64,000 bases of DNA from Chromobotia macracanthus (Eukaryota > Chordata > Actinopteri > Cypriniformes > Botiidae). The position numbers and the translations under genes are program-made. Where the stretch lies: NCBI GenBank assembly GCA_036877525.1, contig JAZGTH010000059.1, positions 8,246,501-8,310,500 of the forward strand, in the 5' to 3' direction. Shown here one piece after another: positions 1 to 13,755 of this stretch (within the stretch, counting starts at the first letter, position 1; each line of letters opens with the position of its first letter). A model generated the notes under the pieces. The model saw only the letters and a list, made by a program, of their open reading frames with translations, was not told the origin of the DNA and searched no databases.

Positions 1-1269
1 TAGCGAACAGAAAAGCCACACAGCAAGTTTGCTTAATTCTCCAAAGAACCGAATGATTCAAATTTGGCTGATGTGTATTTCACTGCACTTTATTTACCCT
101 GTAAAGCATCTGAAGGGCTTGCTGGGTTCTTTAAGCAAATGGGAGGCTAATATGTCTTAGTCTGGGACTCTGATTAAAGGCTTTTCAGATGGCAGGAGTG
201 CACTGAAAGCGTCCTTTCTTACAGACCTGTCTGCTTCTATTAAAACCAAAGCACAGCACAAAGTGTCTTGTCATTAGAGGCCTATACACAGGACTACACA
301 CTCGAAAACAACTTGAACTCAGACTACCTCAACCTGAACTTAATAAACCCATCCAATTTCAATACAACCCAGGGAGAACTCCTGGCATTAGTCTGAATTT
401 GTCTATAAACAAAGCCCATGAGAGGAGAATATGCTAATAGGGTTTCACGTTGCCAGACTCCAGCTGAAGCCATTACTTTTTATTCATTAAAGAAATATGC
501 TATAGAAAAACCTATAAATCGAGTTTATGCTAAATACAGTCTACCTGTTTTTCCAGTGAATAAGAAGAATCGAACAGGCCATGTGACAAATGCACGTTTC
601 TTTTGGTGCACACAAATGTTACATTACCTCTGGCTGTTGTTTAGCTGATAAACTGCTGCCGAATGGGCGTATAAAGTAATGACTTGTGGCCCCTGAGGGG
701 TGTTTGGTACATCATTGCTGACAACAGTGACAAAATAGATCCTTAACCCTCTTCATATTATTACCACTAGAAACTGACAAGAGAAAAGAGGCGAGAAATA
801 CAGCAGAACATAATTACCAGGAAACGTTAAGGGGAGCGTGATATTTTCCACAGCACGTGAAACCTCTCTGAGGATTCCGACGTGCCTTGATATTCCTTAT
901 GCAGTGAGAACTTTTAATTATACATGAATGAGTTTTAGTGCTGCCTCTCAGTAAGGGCCTCTGAGATTAGAGCGCTGTATGCCGAGCCACCGGAGGTCAC
1001 GGTTTGCTAGTCACATAAGGCTGAACATTTGATTGAATTTAGCTGGAAAAATTAAATGTTGAAATTTGATAGTGCACAGATTACTGTATAAGAAACTTAT
1101 ATAATGCCATCAGGAGATTGAAATGGAGTCTGAGTCGCTTCTAACCCTCTGTGGGACAGCAGTACATTATAAAGTAAAAAGCAGAGTAATATTGATTCAA
1201 GTGGTATTAGACTGATGTTGATCTTTGAGGAAGATACACAATCTAAATGTGTGCAGTGTTATCTCTCCA

Positions 1270-1544
1270 GGGGCCTCATTTATAAAACGTGCGTACACCC
1301 AGAAAAGTGGAAAAGTGCTTAGCGCCATGTCAGTGTCCAGGCAGATGTACACACTTTTCCTTGTGGCAGAATCGGGGTACTGCAGGTATCTGAATTTGTT
1401 TTTATTTACACATTTCTGGAAAAGAGGCATACTTATGTTTCTTTGTGCATACATTCGTTCTCTGAATCACGTATGCACATTTGAAAAATGTTTGTACGAT
1501 CAAATGTTGGATGGTTTGTACGCAGTTTTTATAAATGAAGCCCC
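1270..1544. mobile_element. MITE with GGGGCCTCATTTATAAA terminal inverted repeats
   Basis: The left end GGGGCCTCATTTATAAAACG plus TGCGTAC is mirrored at the right end by GTACGCAGTTTTTATAAATG plus AAGCCCC, giving imperfect inverted repeats of about 28 bp around a 275-bp unit. There is no coding capacity beyond chance frames. This GGGGCCTCATTTATAAA end is one I recall from fish non-autonomous elements. Confidence 0.75.
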
Positions 1545-3772
1545 AGCTGTTCAGCTAGACAGACAGACCTCATGTTAACTACACTGGTATGGCTTTCAGT
1601 GTCACCATATGACTGTTTGAGACCTCAGATTAAAGCAACTCTATATAGAGAGAATATATACAAATATGTGTGTGTGTGTGATTAAATGTGCTCCAATTGC
1701 ACATGAAGATCTAGACTTCGCCTCAGGGAGGAGAGGCAACTTCCATTCATCTGTGTTTGCCAGAGGCGAGGAATACATTTGCCTGCTTGCTTTTTGCATA
1801 CTGCAGTTTAGATAACTTGGGTCACGTTTTGCAGGCCTGTACAGCATTCCGAACTGATCCGAAACTGTTTTTAAATTCCACATTAAAACGCAATGCAAAG
1901 GAATTCATATTACTGGTGTAAGTGTGTAATTTAATAATGCATTTAATTGTAATGAATTATGAATTAGCAGTAAACACTTTATCATACACATATGGGGTGA
2001 TTTCATAAACATTAGCTGATGTTTATTTAATGTTTCAAATGCTTCCTATAGAAATTTATATTAAACAAGTTAAATAGTTAATTTTAAATGGGCTGTGGTA
2101 GTATGCCACTTCATTTCCAAATGCTTTTCAGGCTGTATTTATATTTTTATTTTTTTTATTTATCTGTTGAACTGGAGTTGGGAGGTTCTGAATTATTTAC
2201 TTGATGTAGCCCCTGGTATTTTAAGCAATTTTAACCTTTCAAAATGTGATGAATTTTACAACATATTGTAAAAGTTGAATACTTCTGCTTATGCTTTGTA
2301 TTTGTCTTGTTAGATTTTAATGAACGTTTCACATTTACACAAAAATTGAATTTTTTGCAAATATAACAGTCTAAACATTATTTACAACAAACTTTTCAGA
2401 ATGACAAATAAAATGTGAATAAAAAAATATCTCAAAATAAAATGTGGATGATATTTAAAAAAAATGTGGTAGAATTTCCTTCATTCAAACTAAAATTACA
2501 ATGCAATATCCATATGCATGCATGTTTAAATTTCAGCTCCATTACGCTCTGACATTTCAAGAGATGGACTGAAGGATGGAAGATGAGTAAAACCAGGAAG
2601 TAGAAGATTGTCCAAAATTGACTTTCTGCAAGATCTGCTAAAAGATATTAAGACAATTTAGGCACTAAATTTGCATTAATTCAAAATACACAGAAACGTT
2701 CTGAAGACATCTTGGATAAACCTGGGAACAATTGTTAGAAGATGCACAAGTTGCAACAGATCAGATCTGAACATGTTCAAAATTTAAAATCTTTGGTCAA
2801 CAGATAGTTGATATAGTAGATATTTATATATATTTTTCTCTGTCTGCTGCTGTTTAGTTTTATGAACTCTTATCAAATACCATTCCATTTCTAAATATTA
2901 AACTGAATATTTTGTAGGGTTTAATTTTGGACCCTGGATAAAAGAGCAACAACATCAAAGTCAGTGGTTTAGACAACTCCTGAGATGGGCTGCAGAAAAA
3001 CAAATCAAGATGTCTATAATTTGATCTTTCCCTGCCATTTTTAACCCTCCTTTAGCACGGATGAGTGAAATGTGCACTGCTTCTCCGCAGGTGGGAACAA
3101 ATTGAGCTGAAGCTCATTAAAGAACGTGTCGTGACTGTGACGATCTAACCTTCAACAGTACCTCAGTGGGTCTCTGAGGCCGGGCAGCTGCGGTTATCTG
3201 CACCGATCCACTGCGCAGACTCAGCCACACTGAATAATGCACGACACCTGTGCTGTGCTGAAGGAGGCCTGCTGTTTGCCGAAGAAAATAAACTGGACCA
3301 CTAATTGACATTGGTTTCTCATGCTGTGCTAATGAATTATCCATGGGGCGTGGGCGACGCACGGGGCGTGCTGTCCTGCGAGGTGCCTGGTGGAGTCTTC
3401 AGGAGAGCCTTGACAGATAAATGATAAGCGATTTTAAAGCCATCTCATTTATTTGCCCATTATGTAGCCAAGCTTACTTTTCTCAGCTGGAGAAGTCAGA
3501 AGAGGCAGACGTCAAATTCCATGAAGGAAATCAGAACGTGTCTTCTATGTGGAACGCATGACATATCATGACGGCTAGGTCAATACACTGAAAGAATAAT
3601 GTACTATTAATATACATCGGCTAACAGTGTATTAGTATGATACTCATGTGCTTTTTTAGACTTCTGTCTTGCGTTTCTTCTCTGTATGTTCTACTGTGCA
3701 GACACCCATCAGCCCATTACACACAATACACACAGATAACAATACACATATTATAGATTACATATGAATGAT

Positions 3773-4010
3773 AAAACAATAGTAATAATATTAACAACAA
3801 ACAGAACTACTAATGCTTTCAAACTCAAGAAAAATATTAAACTTATTCATATATATATTAATTAAATCACTGCAGTTATTATGGATTATTTAAATGAAAG
3901 AAACAATAGTATTGATATTAACAATAAACAGTACTACTAATACTTCAAACTCAAATCAAACTCATGAAAAAATCATTTTAAAATGATATATTTAAATCAC
4001 TGCAGTTATT
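3773..4010. repeat. diverged tandem duplication, about 110-bp unit
   Basis: Two copies, 3773-3880 and 3900-4010, share AAACAATAGTA, ATATTAACAA, AACAG.ACTACTAATRCT, TTCAAACTCAA and the ending TTAAATCACTGCAGTTATT, with several substitutions and small indels. This is a local duplication in AT-rich intergenic DNA. Confidence 0.7.
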
Positions 4011-5354
4011 TTGAAATATTATGTTGATTTTTTTTCCCTTGTTGTTGCTGTTTAAACAACACAATGTGTACTGACCTGTACTGGTTTAGCAGACCTGATT
4101 AAAAAAGGAATAAAGAATAATAAAGGGTAATATTGTGAAATGTTAGTAAATATGCAGTATTTTATTCATAATACAGTATTTTACTGTATATTTTATTGTA
4201 TCTTTAAGTATGCTTTAAATATTTTGGTACAGTAACATGAAATATACTATGACTAGTACTTCACTTCTGCACGTGGGGCTTTCTGGTCAGATATCATCCC
4301 ACACAGTCGAGAAAGATAAACGCCTTTGCCATACTGTACAGCAGCTCAAAGAATTATTTCTGTTCTCATTTTAATAGCGCAAGAGCTGTCAGTTTCCATA
4401 CAACACATGTACAGAAACGAGCAAATGGTACGAGATCCTTTAACAACTTTGCAAGATTTTTATTTCATTTGCTGAGTTCAATTAAGCATCTCTGATTTCA
4501 CAGGACGTGGTAATGGCTCTAATATAGATCTCAGCTACTTGACATGCAAAGTTATTACACCGAAATCTAAGGCTCACAAATCACTCAGTATACAGTAGCA
4601 CTGTTATAAAAACATGATCAAAAGAGACTGCGTTCAAATAGCCATTTTTACTGAGATGAATAACAGGTTCCATGTTTATGACGCGTCGTCAATATAAGCA
4701 ATCAGTGCAGAAAGACGATGTCAAACGCATGTTTTACCCTGTGCATTATTACCCACAATAGCTGCTGATGTAGACGAACTAGAAGTAAACAGCTGTACAC
4801 AAGCATGTTCAAATCACTGAGGACACCGATGTGCAGAATATAAAAGACAAGCCACTTACGTCTGTTATTGTAAATTGAAGCTGCTCACGGTTTGGTTTCA
4901 CACTTGTCCGCTTTCTAATTCACTCCTTATTCCCTCTGTGCTCTTATCTGAAATTACTGTTCAAAATTACTGTCTTTTATGAAGAATTTTAAAGCCTAAT
5001 TAGTTATACCTTGTCTAAGAAATCCAGAAACGTAATTCAACAATTTTCCTGTCATATTTTCTATGAAGGCTTAACAAACGCTGAATGAGGCGCTCTGCAT
5101 TTCCTATAAAACTGTCTGTAGTATTACTTCCCTTGTTTTAGAAAAAGATAATTAAACAACTGAGAGAAAGTGATTAGCATTCCAGTGACAGGAAAAAATT
5201 TTGTATCTCAAATTCAGATTTGTGCTTGAAGTGAAATTCAACAATGCACAGGCCCACAATGTTTCCATTTCTACAAAAAGGAAAACAACAATCTATAAAC
5301 TCCAAACCCAATTCATAAGGATAGTTTACCTTGGTCTTATTTCAAACAAGTATC

Positions 5355-5603
5355 TCAGCTAACAATTTTAAGGTTGTAAGAATGCTTTCCTAACGTGTCC
5401 ATTAAGTAACAAAAAACGTTTATAATGTGATATCGAATTTTCCATGAATGATCAAAATGGCCAGTTTTTAAATTGTGAATAACTTATTCTTAATAAGGTT
5501 TTTGATATATATGATATATAACGGTGAAAATATTCTACAAACGTTACTGCAAGAACATTTCTGATAACTTTGAGAGAACTGAGAACATTCATTGTTAGCT
5601 GGG
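5355..5603. mobile_element. CCCAGCTAACA-ended MITE, copy 1
   Basis: Begins CAGCTAACAATTTTAAGGTT and ends CATTGTTAGCTGGGA. The interior carries the family's GTAAGAATG...TTTCCTAACG and GCAAGAACATTTCTGATAAC blocks. It is non-coding. Confidence 0.75.
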
Positions 5604-5710
5604 ATACTGTTTTTTTTTCTTTTAAACAAAAACAATGACATTTTTGTTTTTGTGCAACTCGTATCCAAACACAACAAATAATAGTTAAAAAGTACTTTAA
5701 TATTGGAGCC

Positions 5711-6209
5711 TAAAGGCGCGTTCACACCAAGAATGCTAACGCTAACTATATTAGCGTCCACGCCGCTGGCCAGTAACATTATTTATTAAGCTAGCATGCT
5801 GCCGTTTCACAGTTACAAAAAGCGAGCCCTTTAAATTAAAATGGATTTTAAATGTTTCATCGGCTAGGAAAAATTGCTCAGAAATTGAGCCCAACAACAC
5901 TGTTCCTCTGACTGTAGTTGTGGCGTTCACTCCTCTATTCTCATAAACTTCAAACAAGCTTTATATGTATCGCCCACGGTGCGAGGAGCTCTAACTGGCA
6001 TGTTCGCAGCTGTGGACACTTTGAACTGTTGCTCTTCTGAAGTGTTACAAAACTCTGCAAAACTTCTTTTGTGTTTCACTGAGGAAATTTCAACATTCAG
6101 GTTTGATGATGTGAAGGTGAGTACATTAAGACATCATTCTCTTTTTTTGGCTGGACAATTCTTTGAACTGTTCTGCAGTTAAAGAACACATACGTCAGGC
6201 GTGAACACG
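5711..6209. mobile_element. possible inverted-repeat MITE with GCGTTCACACC end
   Basis: The left end AAAGGCGCGTTCACACCAAG followed by AATGCTAACGCTAAC, and the right end CAGGCGTGAACACG, resemble fish MITEs whose ends read GCGTTCACACCAAGAACG. The interior is not obviously palindromic, so the boundaries and unity of this element are uncertain. A second left-end fragment lies at 15422-15472. Confidence 0.45.
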
Positions 6210-7318
6210 TGTCTGTATTGTGCTGGGTGAGGGGAACTGTTCTGTTTCTCCAGGGCGAGACTGTGAGGGTCACACTGAGAGGGAGATGATGGGGTCTGTT
6301 CCTCTCTTCAGTCTGTATAACACCTGATGAACTGTGCCAGCTAATAGACCAGGGCGGATAATCAATATCTCTGCTCAGCCTTCTCAAGAGTTATTTCACA
6401 ATACCAGTCAGGTGTGAGACCCCCAACCTTTCCACCATCTCCAGATCAGACGTACACCACCGTGCTTTGTGTTTTCCTAATGGTTTCCTATAGCTGTCTT
6501 TTTCACATGGAGTTATTTTTTTCTTTTCTCACAATTGCAATGACTAAATGTAACCAAATATTAAAGATGCTTTTTCTACTTTTAATTACATCCATTCATC
6601 TTGTTCATAATGCAAAGTTTATCTAAAGTGCACCTCATTCTACCATGTCTCATGATTACGCCACAATCGATATGAAACGTCACATTACCTGCGTCGTGAA
6701 GCGCTGTCTGCAGACTACAGCACACTCTTCATTTGCATGTATTCATTTTGCTACACGCTCTCAGAGAAACAAGATGCTTGCAGTCAGATTACTCCTCTGT
6801 GACTCTGTGTTTTCTCTTTGCTGTGTCGTGTTTTTCTGCGTCCCGTTCAGCCCCTTTCATCTGTTTTCCACGTCCATTCTCACGGCATCAGCTTCCTGTT
6901 AAACAAACACCCACTGCGCATCACCTCGTAATTTTAAATATAATTTAAAATATTAATTCTGCAAAGCACACGTGATGTGAGGGAGAGTTGTGTGGGATAT
7001 TGCTCTGAACTCAACAGTCAGTCTGAGTCTTCCGGCCTGTACAAACAACCGCTGGGACACACAGAGCGTATATAGTTTATGCGTGTATCATCGCTGTTTA
7101 CTCTATGTAGGGGAAACTGAAGGGAGTTGTAACATTTTATTTCAGCATTTACTTGAAGGGTTTTGAGGGGTTCTTGTGATATATCTCAGACTTTGATATA
7201 ATATTCTTATAGTCTGCTACTAATGAATGAAACTGATTGAATGCTTTGGATGTCAGTCAGGCAACATAAACATATATACGTATACATAGGCAATATATGT
7301 ACATGTATACACACATAT

Positions 7319-7386
<68 letters not shown>
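7319..7386. repeat. (CA)n-(TA)n compound microsatellite
   Basis: About 40 bp of CA repeats run directly into about 26 bp of TA repeats. An open frame across it encodes only alternating His/Thr and Ile/Tyr and is not a gene. Confidence 0.95.
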
Positions 7387-7395
<9 letters not shown>

Positions 7396-8713
7396 TTTAT
7401 ATATATTTATCATTTTACTTTAAATGATAAATATATTTGAGGTTAAACCACCTTTAACCTCAGTAAATGAATGTAGTCACAGTAAGCAAAAAACTTTCTC
7501 AGTGCAGGAAATATTCGGAAGTCCCAGCCAATCAGTTAGGCTTGGCATCTCACTGCTGTGTGGTGAGCGTTTGTAATCTGTTGAGTGAGGCTTAATATAA
7601 TGCGTGAGTGGAGAGGGCTGCTAAAGCCGGGCCTGTTGTTGATGGTTTTGTATATCCCTCTAAAGCTACTCAAGCAGGGCGAAGGGTGGGCTCACTTTCA
7701 ATATTTATGAAATTGGCTCGGTGTGAAATTGGTTTTTGCCTAATGGATCTTTGCATGACTGCGCCCCTTAAAAGACACTGGAGTCACAAGAAAGGAGAAA
7801 TGAAGAGAGCAACAGAGTTGAAGAGAAGGATAATAGAGCAGGTGTGAAGTCACAGAGAAATGGCAAAACCGGGCCTACTGTAACTATTAACACATTACAA
7901 GAGAACAATTCAAGCATAAGGTGAGAACAGAGTTCAAGAAATTGCTGAAAACAAAAACGTTCAAACCACATCAGGATACCGACATGTCATGAGTTTCTCC
8001 TGAGTGTACTAGTTGTGGATTTGTGGACAAAAAAACCCTTGACTTTTTGACTGAGCCATTTCCTTCAAATGGCAAATGTGTAAGTCGCACAGTGAAGTCA
8101 CCCAGAACGTTGGCGGTAATTTACACTGTGGAGGGACAGTTTCAAGAGGAAATCGTTTTCCCGCACACAGTAGCTTTCGAGAGAGCTCTTAACGCTGGTT
8201 TTATCGTCCGGTACCCAACCAGGCAGCTAATGAGTATGACCGTGAGCTAGCTCGCTGTAACGGTGATATGAATGCAGGGGAAAACGAATACGTAAAACTG
8301 CCCGGACAGAATGGCACGTACTATAATACCGTGGTACATTAAGCAATAATTGGAAGGACCTCCTGATTATGAAGTCAGCCCATTTGGCTGGGGTGCCACG
8401 TCTCCCCTCTTTCACAGATGGTTAGCTTAGATTAAGTGGGGGAAAATCAAATGTACAGGGCCCATCTCTTACTCAGCAGCCCTGGTAATTTACGAGGAGG
8501 ACGGGGCCCCATGGATCCCTCTGTTCCTCCATATGTCTGCCTGTGACATTTAACAGACTATCTGGATTAATTCGTTTTCATGGCTTGTACGCACAGGGCA
8601 TGTTCAGCACAAATTCCCATGGTTGGTTTGAGCTACCAATTGCACCAAAGGATCAACCAATCACAATAGCAGAGCCCCCACCACACACAGAGTTTGGAAA
8701 TTTATAAGTGCAT

Positions 8714-8985
8714 CCCAAGATAACAGGGAACACTCTCAGATGATTGGCTAACAATCTCCAAAGGTTCTCTCAAAGTTACCAAAACAGTTCTTGCAGTAAC
8801 ATTAGCAGAACGTTTTAACATTATATATCATATATATTAAGCATTTTATTCTTAAATTGTTAGCAGAATGTGTTAAAAATGTTACAGATTAATAAATGAT
8901 TGAATAACATTCTTATAATGTTAATACAACGCCTAAAAAAACTGGATGTTTTGAACACTCTTAGAACATTCAAATAATATTTTTA
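8714..8985. mobile_element. CCCAGCTAACA-ended MITE, copy 2 (reverse orientation, degraded)
   Basis: Begins CCCAAGATAACAGGGAACAC and continues with the family blocks GGTTCTCTCAAAGTTACC, GTTCTTGCAGTAACATTAGC and AACGCCTAAAAAAACTGG. The far end is eroded, with no GTTAGCTGGG. Confidence 0.65.
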
Positions 8986-11189
8986 ATGTTTATGTTATAG
9001 ACTTGTTATGGACAATTATATGTTATTATACGTGTTACTGGGGAATCAGACCAATCAGAATCAAGTATTCCAGAGTGCCGTGTAATAAGAAATGTTAATA
9101 CAAAATACTGGAGCGACTGAAGCCAGAGAAATACAGTAGCACAATACATGGTCTTCCTGAGACACACACATGCTCCGAGTCACTGGCCCACAATGACTGC
9201 TTCACTGCTTCATGTTAAAAGGGAACCAGCAGGAAACTCTTCATTATGCGATCGCTTAAATGAGCGAAACGCCTCAAGAGAAGGAGGGGAGGCAAGAAAA
9301 CTCACAGACTCATCCCTCTCTTTCTCTCTCTATCCGTCCTGCGAGCTCCTGACAGCTGTCAGCCATGCAGAACACCCACTGCCAGTCAGGTAATTCATAT
9401 TCCCAACCTGCAACCTGACGGGGGAGATGGGATGGAGAACAGTGAGGGATTAAAAAGGTGATAGTACTTGATTCTTTCATTTTGTTCTCTGCCAATCAGG
9501 GTTTTGTTTTAAAGAGGAATTAGAAAGATGACCTGTGGGAACTAAAAGGTATGTGATAGAATTTAGAAGATGAAAAAATAAAAAAGATTTTAATAAAACA
9601 TAAAACAGAACAAACAATCTGTGGAAAATTGTATTCTGCCTTACTCCACGTCAGTACAGTAACAAAAAGGATGAAAAGATTTTAATTAGTGTATTTTTAC
9701 TTGCTGTCCCGTAAACATTTGCAATAAATAATTATAAACACAACAAAATTACTTCAGAGGGAACGCCACATAAGAATGGTTAAGACCAGGTCACCTGTCA
9801 ACAGGTGAGATCTGTCAGAGTAAATGTTTTATTTTAAAGCTACACGCTCGAAATATTTTATACAGTGTTGCTTCTTGTTTTAGGGAATTTGCTTTTTTTT
9901 ACTAACAAAACAAGATGAAAATACTTATAATATATGAATATGGCAATCACAGACAGCTATGAATCAACCTCAAACCATCAGATCATCCATATTATTTAGC
10001 AGCAAGTTGCAGTTCCAAGTTTCAGCCACAGATGTCGATAGAGAGCTCAAAATGTACATCATGCAGCTTTATAGACAGACACTGAAAACGACAAGAAACA
10101 TCCTCTGCATCCTGTTCAGTGAAGAATGTTTAATAAAGACGTTCAAACAGTACTATCACATCCCATCACGATCCAATCACGAGAGCCGTCCGTCATGCAT
10201 GCGAGTCGGTCTGAAACCTGATGGGTTTAATGCAACCCGGCTGAATCTGTTTTTATCTGCTGTGGATGGGATGCTGGTGTCCTCACATGGCTTATAAACT
10301 ATGTTAACCAGCTAGACTCCCTTCGCTAACCATGTCTATCAGAAAAAACATTTTGATTGCTGGCATTTTCTATTGGTAAACAGCATGGATTTGATTGTCC
10401 ACCAGCTAGATCAAACCAAACCAGCAATAACCCACACACACAAGCTTGGTCTATGCTACTAGCAGGGTAGATAAATAAAAAAACAACTTTCCTAAAAATC
10501 TTTTTTTTTTTGCTGACTGACAAATGATGCATCCAAAAAAACACCAGTCTCATCGAATGCTGAAATAAACTGATAGTTTTAGGCTAGATCTGTCTGATTT
10601 GTCCTTTAAGGTTTAGGACAAATCCATAAACAGAACGCTGAAAAACCCTCCTCCACTTGAGATCTGGGCAGAGAGAGCAGGGCCTGCTCTGCGTTGCGTG
10701 ACCAATAGTTGATACAATTGAGCGTAATTCTCTGTAATGGGAAGGCAGGCTCAAGGCTGTTAGCAGTAATGAGAACACAGTACGTGCTTTAGGGCCGCAC
10801 TCTCTGATGTCCCTTTTGTCAGCACACACACACTCCACTTTAAAATCAGCCCGAGAAACGACTGATGGATACAAGTGTAGACCGCACACGACTTACTATT
10901 TCCTCACCCTGTCAACACCCAATTGCGGAAGCAATATTGCTCTTTATATTAAATGGAAGATTCATAAGCTATACTGTAGAATGTCTTTTTTTCTATGAAG
11001 AATCAAGTAGCATTCGCTCTCCCTCAAGGCAGAGCGTATTATGAGACCTGTAAATGGTGCCCTTTATTTGTTGAAGATTTGGCCATTTTTCATTAGAGAA
11101 ATTAGGTTTTCGAAGTTGTTTTCAGCATTTGACCTAAAAAAGCTTCCCTGTCTGTCCCATAGATTTGTTTGAGGGTCAAAGAGATCACT

Positions 11190-11641
11190 TAAAGGGACAG
11201 TTCACCCAAAAATGAACTTTCTGTAAGGGAATAAATAATGATAGCATTTTTGTTTTTGATAAGAAACATAAAGAAATCCTTTCTTGAGACTAGAGACTGT
11301 TAAAAGAATAGTTCACCCAAAAAATAAAAAGTATTATTATTTACTCAAAATCCTTTTGACTTAACATTCTTCTTGGAACATATAAGAACTAATAACCACA
11401 GTCTTCCGTACACTTTCATTGTATAAAGGATAGAATACAATATAGAAGTATAGAATACAATACAAGAATACAATAAAGGATACAATGAAAGTGAATGGTG
11501 CCCAAGACTGCCCCCCTCTAACATCTGCCTTTTGTGCTCCATTGAAGAAAGCAAGCTGTAAATAACAGCACAAATCATTGCTTCTTGAGCATCTCTCATT
11601 TGGAATGAGTTTGGGTGAGTAAACAATGACAGAATTTGTCC
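11190..11641. mobile_element. two nested or adjacent GTTCACCCAAAAAT MITE pieces
   Basis: A left end TTAAAGGGACAGTTCACCCA at 11190 is followed by a second left end AAAAGAATAGTTCACCCAAA at 11302. The right end GGGTGAGTAAACAATGACAG lies at 11613-11632. The open frames on both strands here (11345-11819) come from the repeat and an internal GAATACAATA-type short tandem repeat (11426-11488). Confidence 0.6.
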
Positions 11642-13488
11642 AATGTTTTTCCAAGATGAGTATTGTGATTGGGCTACCTTTGTCCTCCAGACCTGCTCTA
11701 AGCTGCTCACGGAGAGACAGGTTGGCACAGGTGGCATTGCCTGCGGTCCTCAGCCTGGCACGGATTCCTGGTTCTGGCACGTGCAGTCCACACCCCCTCC
11801 CATCCTTCACATGTTTCAAGCATGTTGCCAGCGCCTGACTTCCGCACCCCCGCTGAGCCCAGCGAGAGCGATCACATCTCCCTTCTGCTTGAGTCTCACT
11901 TGTTCCTCACGCACACCTGCAGCAGTGAGCAGAACGGACACCATAACAAACACAATCAGCCGTACACACACCCGCCTACACGCTGACACACACGCATTCA
12001 CACGTTCATTTAGCGTGCATTCAGACACACACAAGCTTGGAGATTTTGTGGTCTCCTCACAGCTTGTTTTTGCGATGATTACTTTGAAAGTAACTTTTGC
12101 AGTTGAATCGCTACATGGGAACAATACATCATACTGTCTCTGAGTGGATGGCTGATGGATAATTTGCAGGAATTACCAGGCACAATGAGTGACTGTGAAG
12201 CCGCCGCATAAAAAGGGACTTTATGACAAGCAGATGCCTCATTGTTCTCTGGTAAATCGCTGATCAGAGCCGATGGAGAGAGCTGGATCTGTTAAGAGGG
12301 GTAGAGCGGTCCTGACCCAGCCAGAACGCCCTCAGATTCAGAATCTGATCCAAAAATCCCAGGCCAGCCTGCAGGACTCAACAATTAAAGATACAGATTT
12401 ACAAGAAAAACAATAAAACAATAAAGATTTTTCCTGCCGACCCAGTTGTATACATTTAGCAGTTTTCTAGCATTTAGCAGTTATGTCTATTCTAATCTAT
12501 GGCAAATGTTAAATGCTCTCTGTCTTTTTAACTTGTTTTGGATAAAACTACATGAATAAATGTAAAATTGAAATGTAAATGTATATTCTATTCTATAGCT
12601 TTTATATGTGTATGTTTTAACTATTTGCATTATAGTAGTGACTCTCTTGACTCTGCTAAAATCCACAGGGCCCAGGACATCATTTTTACAGGTGGACATT
12701 CACATCACCGGACTCAATGAGTATAATACCATGATGATACAATAAAGAAGCACTGTGCCCCCGATATACACCCCCCCCAATGCCCTCCCGCGATCAAAGG
12801 GCCAATTTACACCCATTTACACTAAAACCAACCATCTCTACTCCACAGAACACATGACACTCTCAGTTTAATGGCTGATGACTTTGACATTGTTTGTTAT
12901 GTCTTTTTCTCTTATGTCTGAGCTGTAATATATCTCATTTAGATTCATGTGAATAGATCAATCACTGATTAAGTGGCTCTCAGTGAGGCTCTCGCCAGCA
13001 GAGGGCGCTGTTACTGCTTCTAGGTGTGAAAAAGTGCTCTAGCTTACTATCTTTTCAAAACACCCTAGTGATATCACGCTAGCGTCACTAAAGAGTGATA
13101 TAATCAAGTACCCATTTAATCGTAAAACATTAAAGCACTTTGGATGAAATAGCACAGCTGCATCATCAGTATGTTTTAATGTCAAGACTTTGAGTGGTTA
13201 ATGAGAAATGTATGTCAACAAGCATTTTAAGAATTGAACAGTAATTCATTAGTAAGACTATCAGTTCTGAGCCTTCTTGTATAAGTGCATCTGCAAGTCT
13301 GCTGTCATATTTATTTACTGGTACAGTCCCCGCTCTCCATTCACTTTTATGCATTTGGAAAACAGCTCTTTAAACGTCTTTGTTTTCCAAAGGAAAGACG
13401 TCAAGCAGCTTTGGAAACAACATCAGGGTGGGTTAATTACGACAGAGGGTCCTGTTTTACGCTGTGAACTATCCCTAAGAAATGCAGA

Positions 13489-13755
13489 CCCAGCTAACAA
13501 TTTTAGGTTGTATAAACATTTCCCTTATTTTTCCCCTTAAGTATTAAAAACATTTAAAATGCTATTTTGAACGTTATTATTATATTACCAACACTGCTTG
13601 GTTATAAGACGGTTATTCAACATTTTTAACTGTAATGCTTTTAAAACATTCCACTAGCAACTTAGAAATAATGTTTTTAATACATATGACATTTTACTTA
13701 CCGTACCGCAAGAACGTCTTCGATAACGTTCTGAGAATGTTCTTTGCTAGCTTTG
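13489..13755. mobile_element. CCCAGCTAACA-ended MITE, copy 3
   Basis: Begins CCCAGCTAACAATTTTAGGT and ends with a degraded GTTCTTTGCTAGCTTTGAG in place of CCCTGTTAGCTGGG. Internal blocks match the other copies. Confidence 0.75.

Larger units (their letters stand above)
1..11189. other. intergenic, left part of the gene desert
   Basis: Apart from the listed repeats I see no gene. Frames of up to about 110 codons occur but show no domain, no splice partner and no codon bias. 2000-2460 and 3720-4260 are very AT-rich. 3060-3420, 7600-7850 and 8455-8600 have balanced composition and no repeat, and could include conserved non-coding elements. Confidence 0.7.

Noticed and set aside
5751..6387. Frames of 67-96 codons suggesting a small gene
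   Set aside because: They fall within and beside a probable MITE and have no recognisable content.
7241..7423. A His/Thr/Ile/Tyr-rich small protein
   Set aside because: It is encoded by the CA/TA microsatellite.
11345..12143. Overlapping frames of 100-166 codons on both strands
   Set aside because: The left part is MITE and short tandem repeat. The right part (11643-12143) has no domain, no partner exon and a CA-rich end; it looks like a chance frame.
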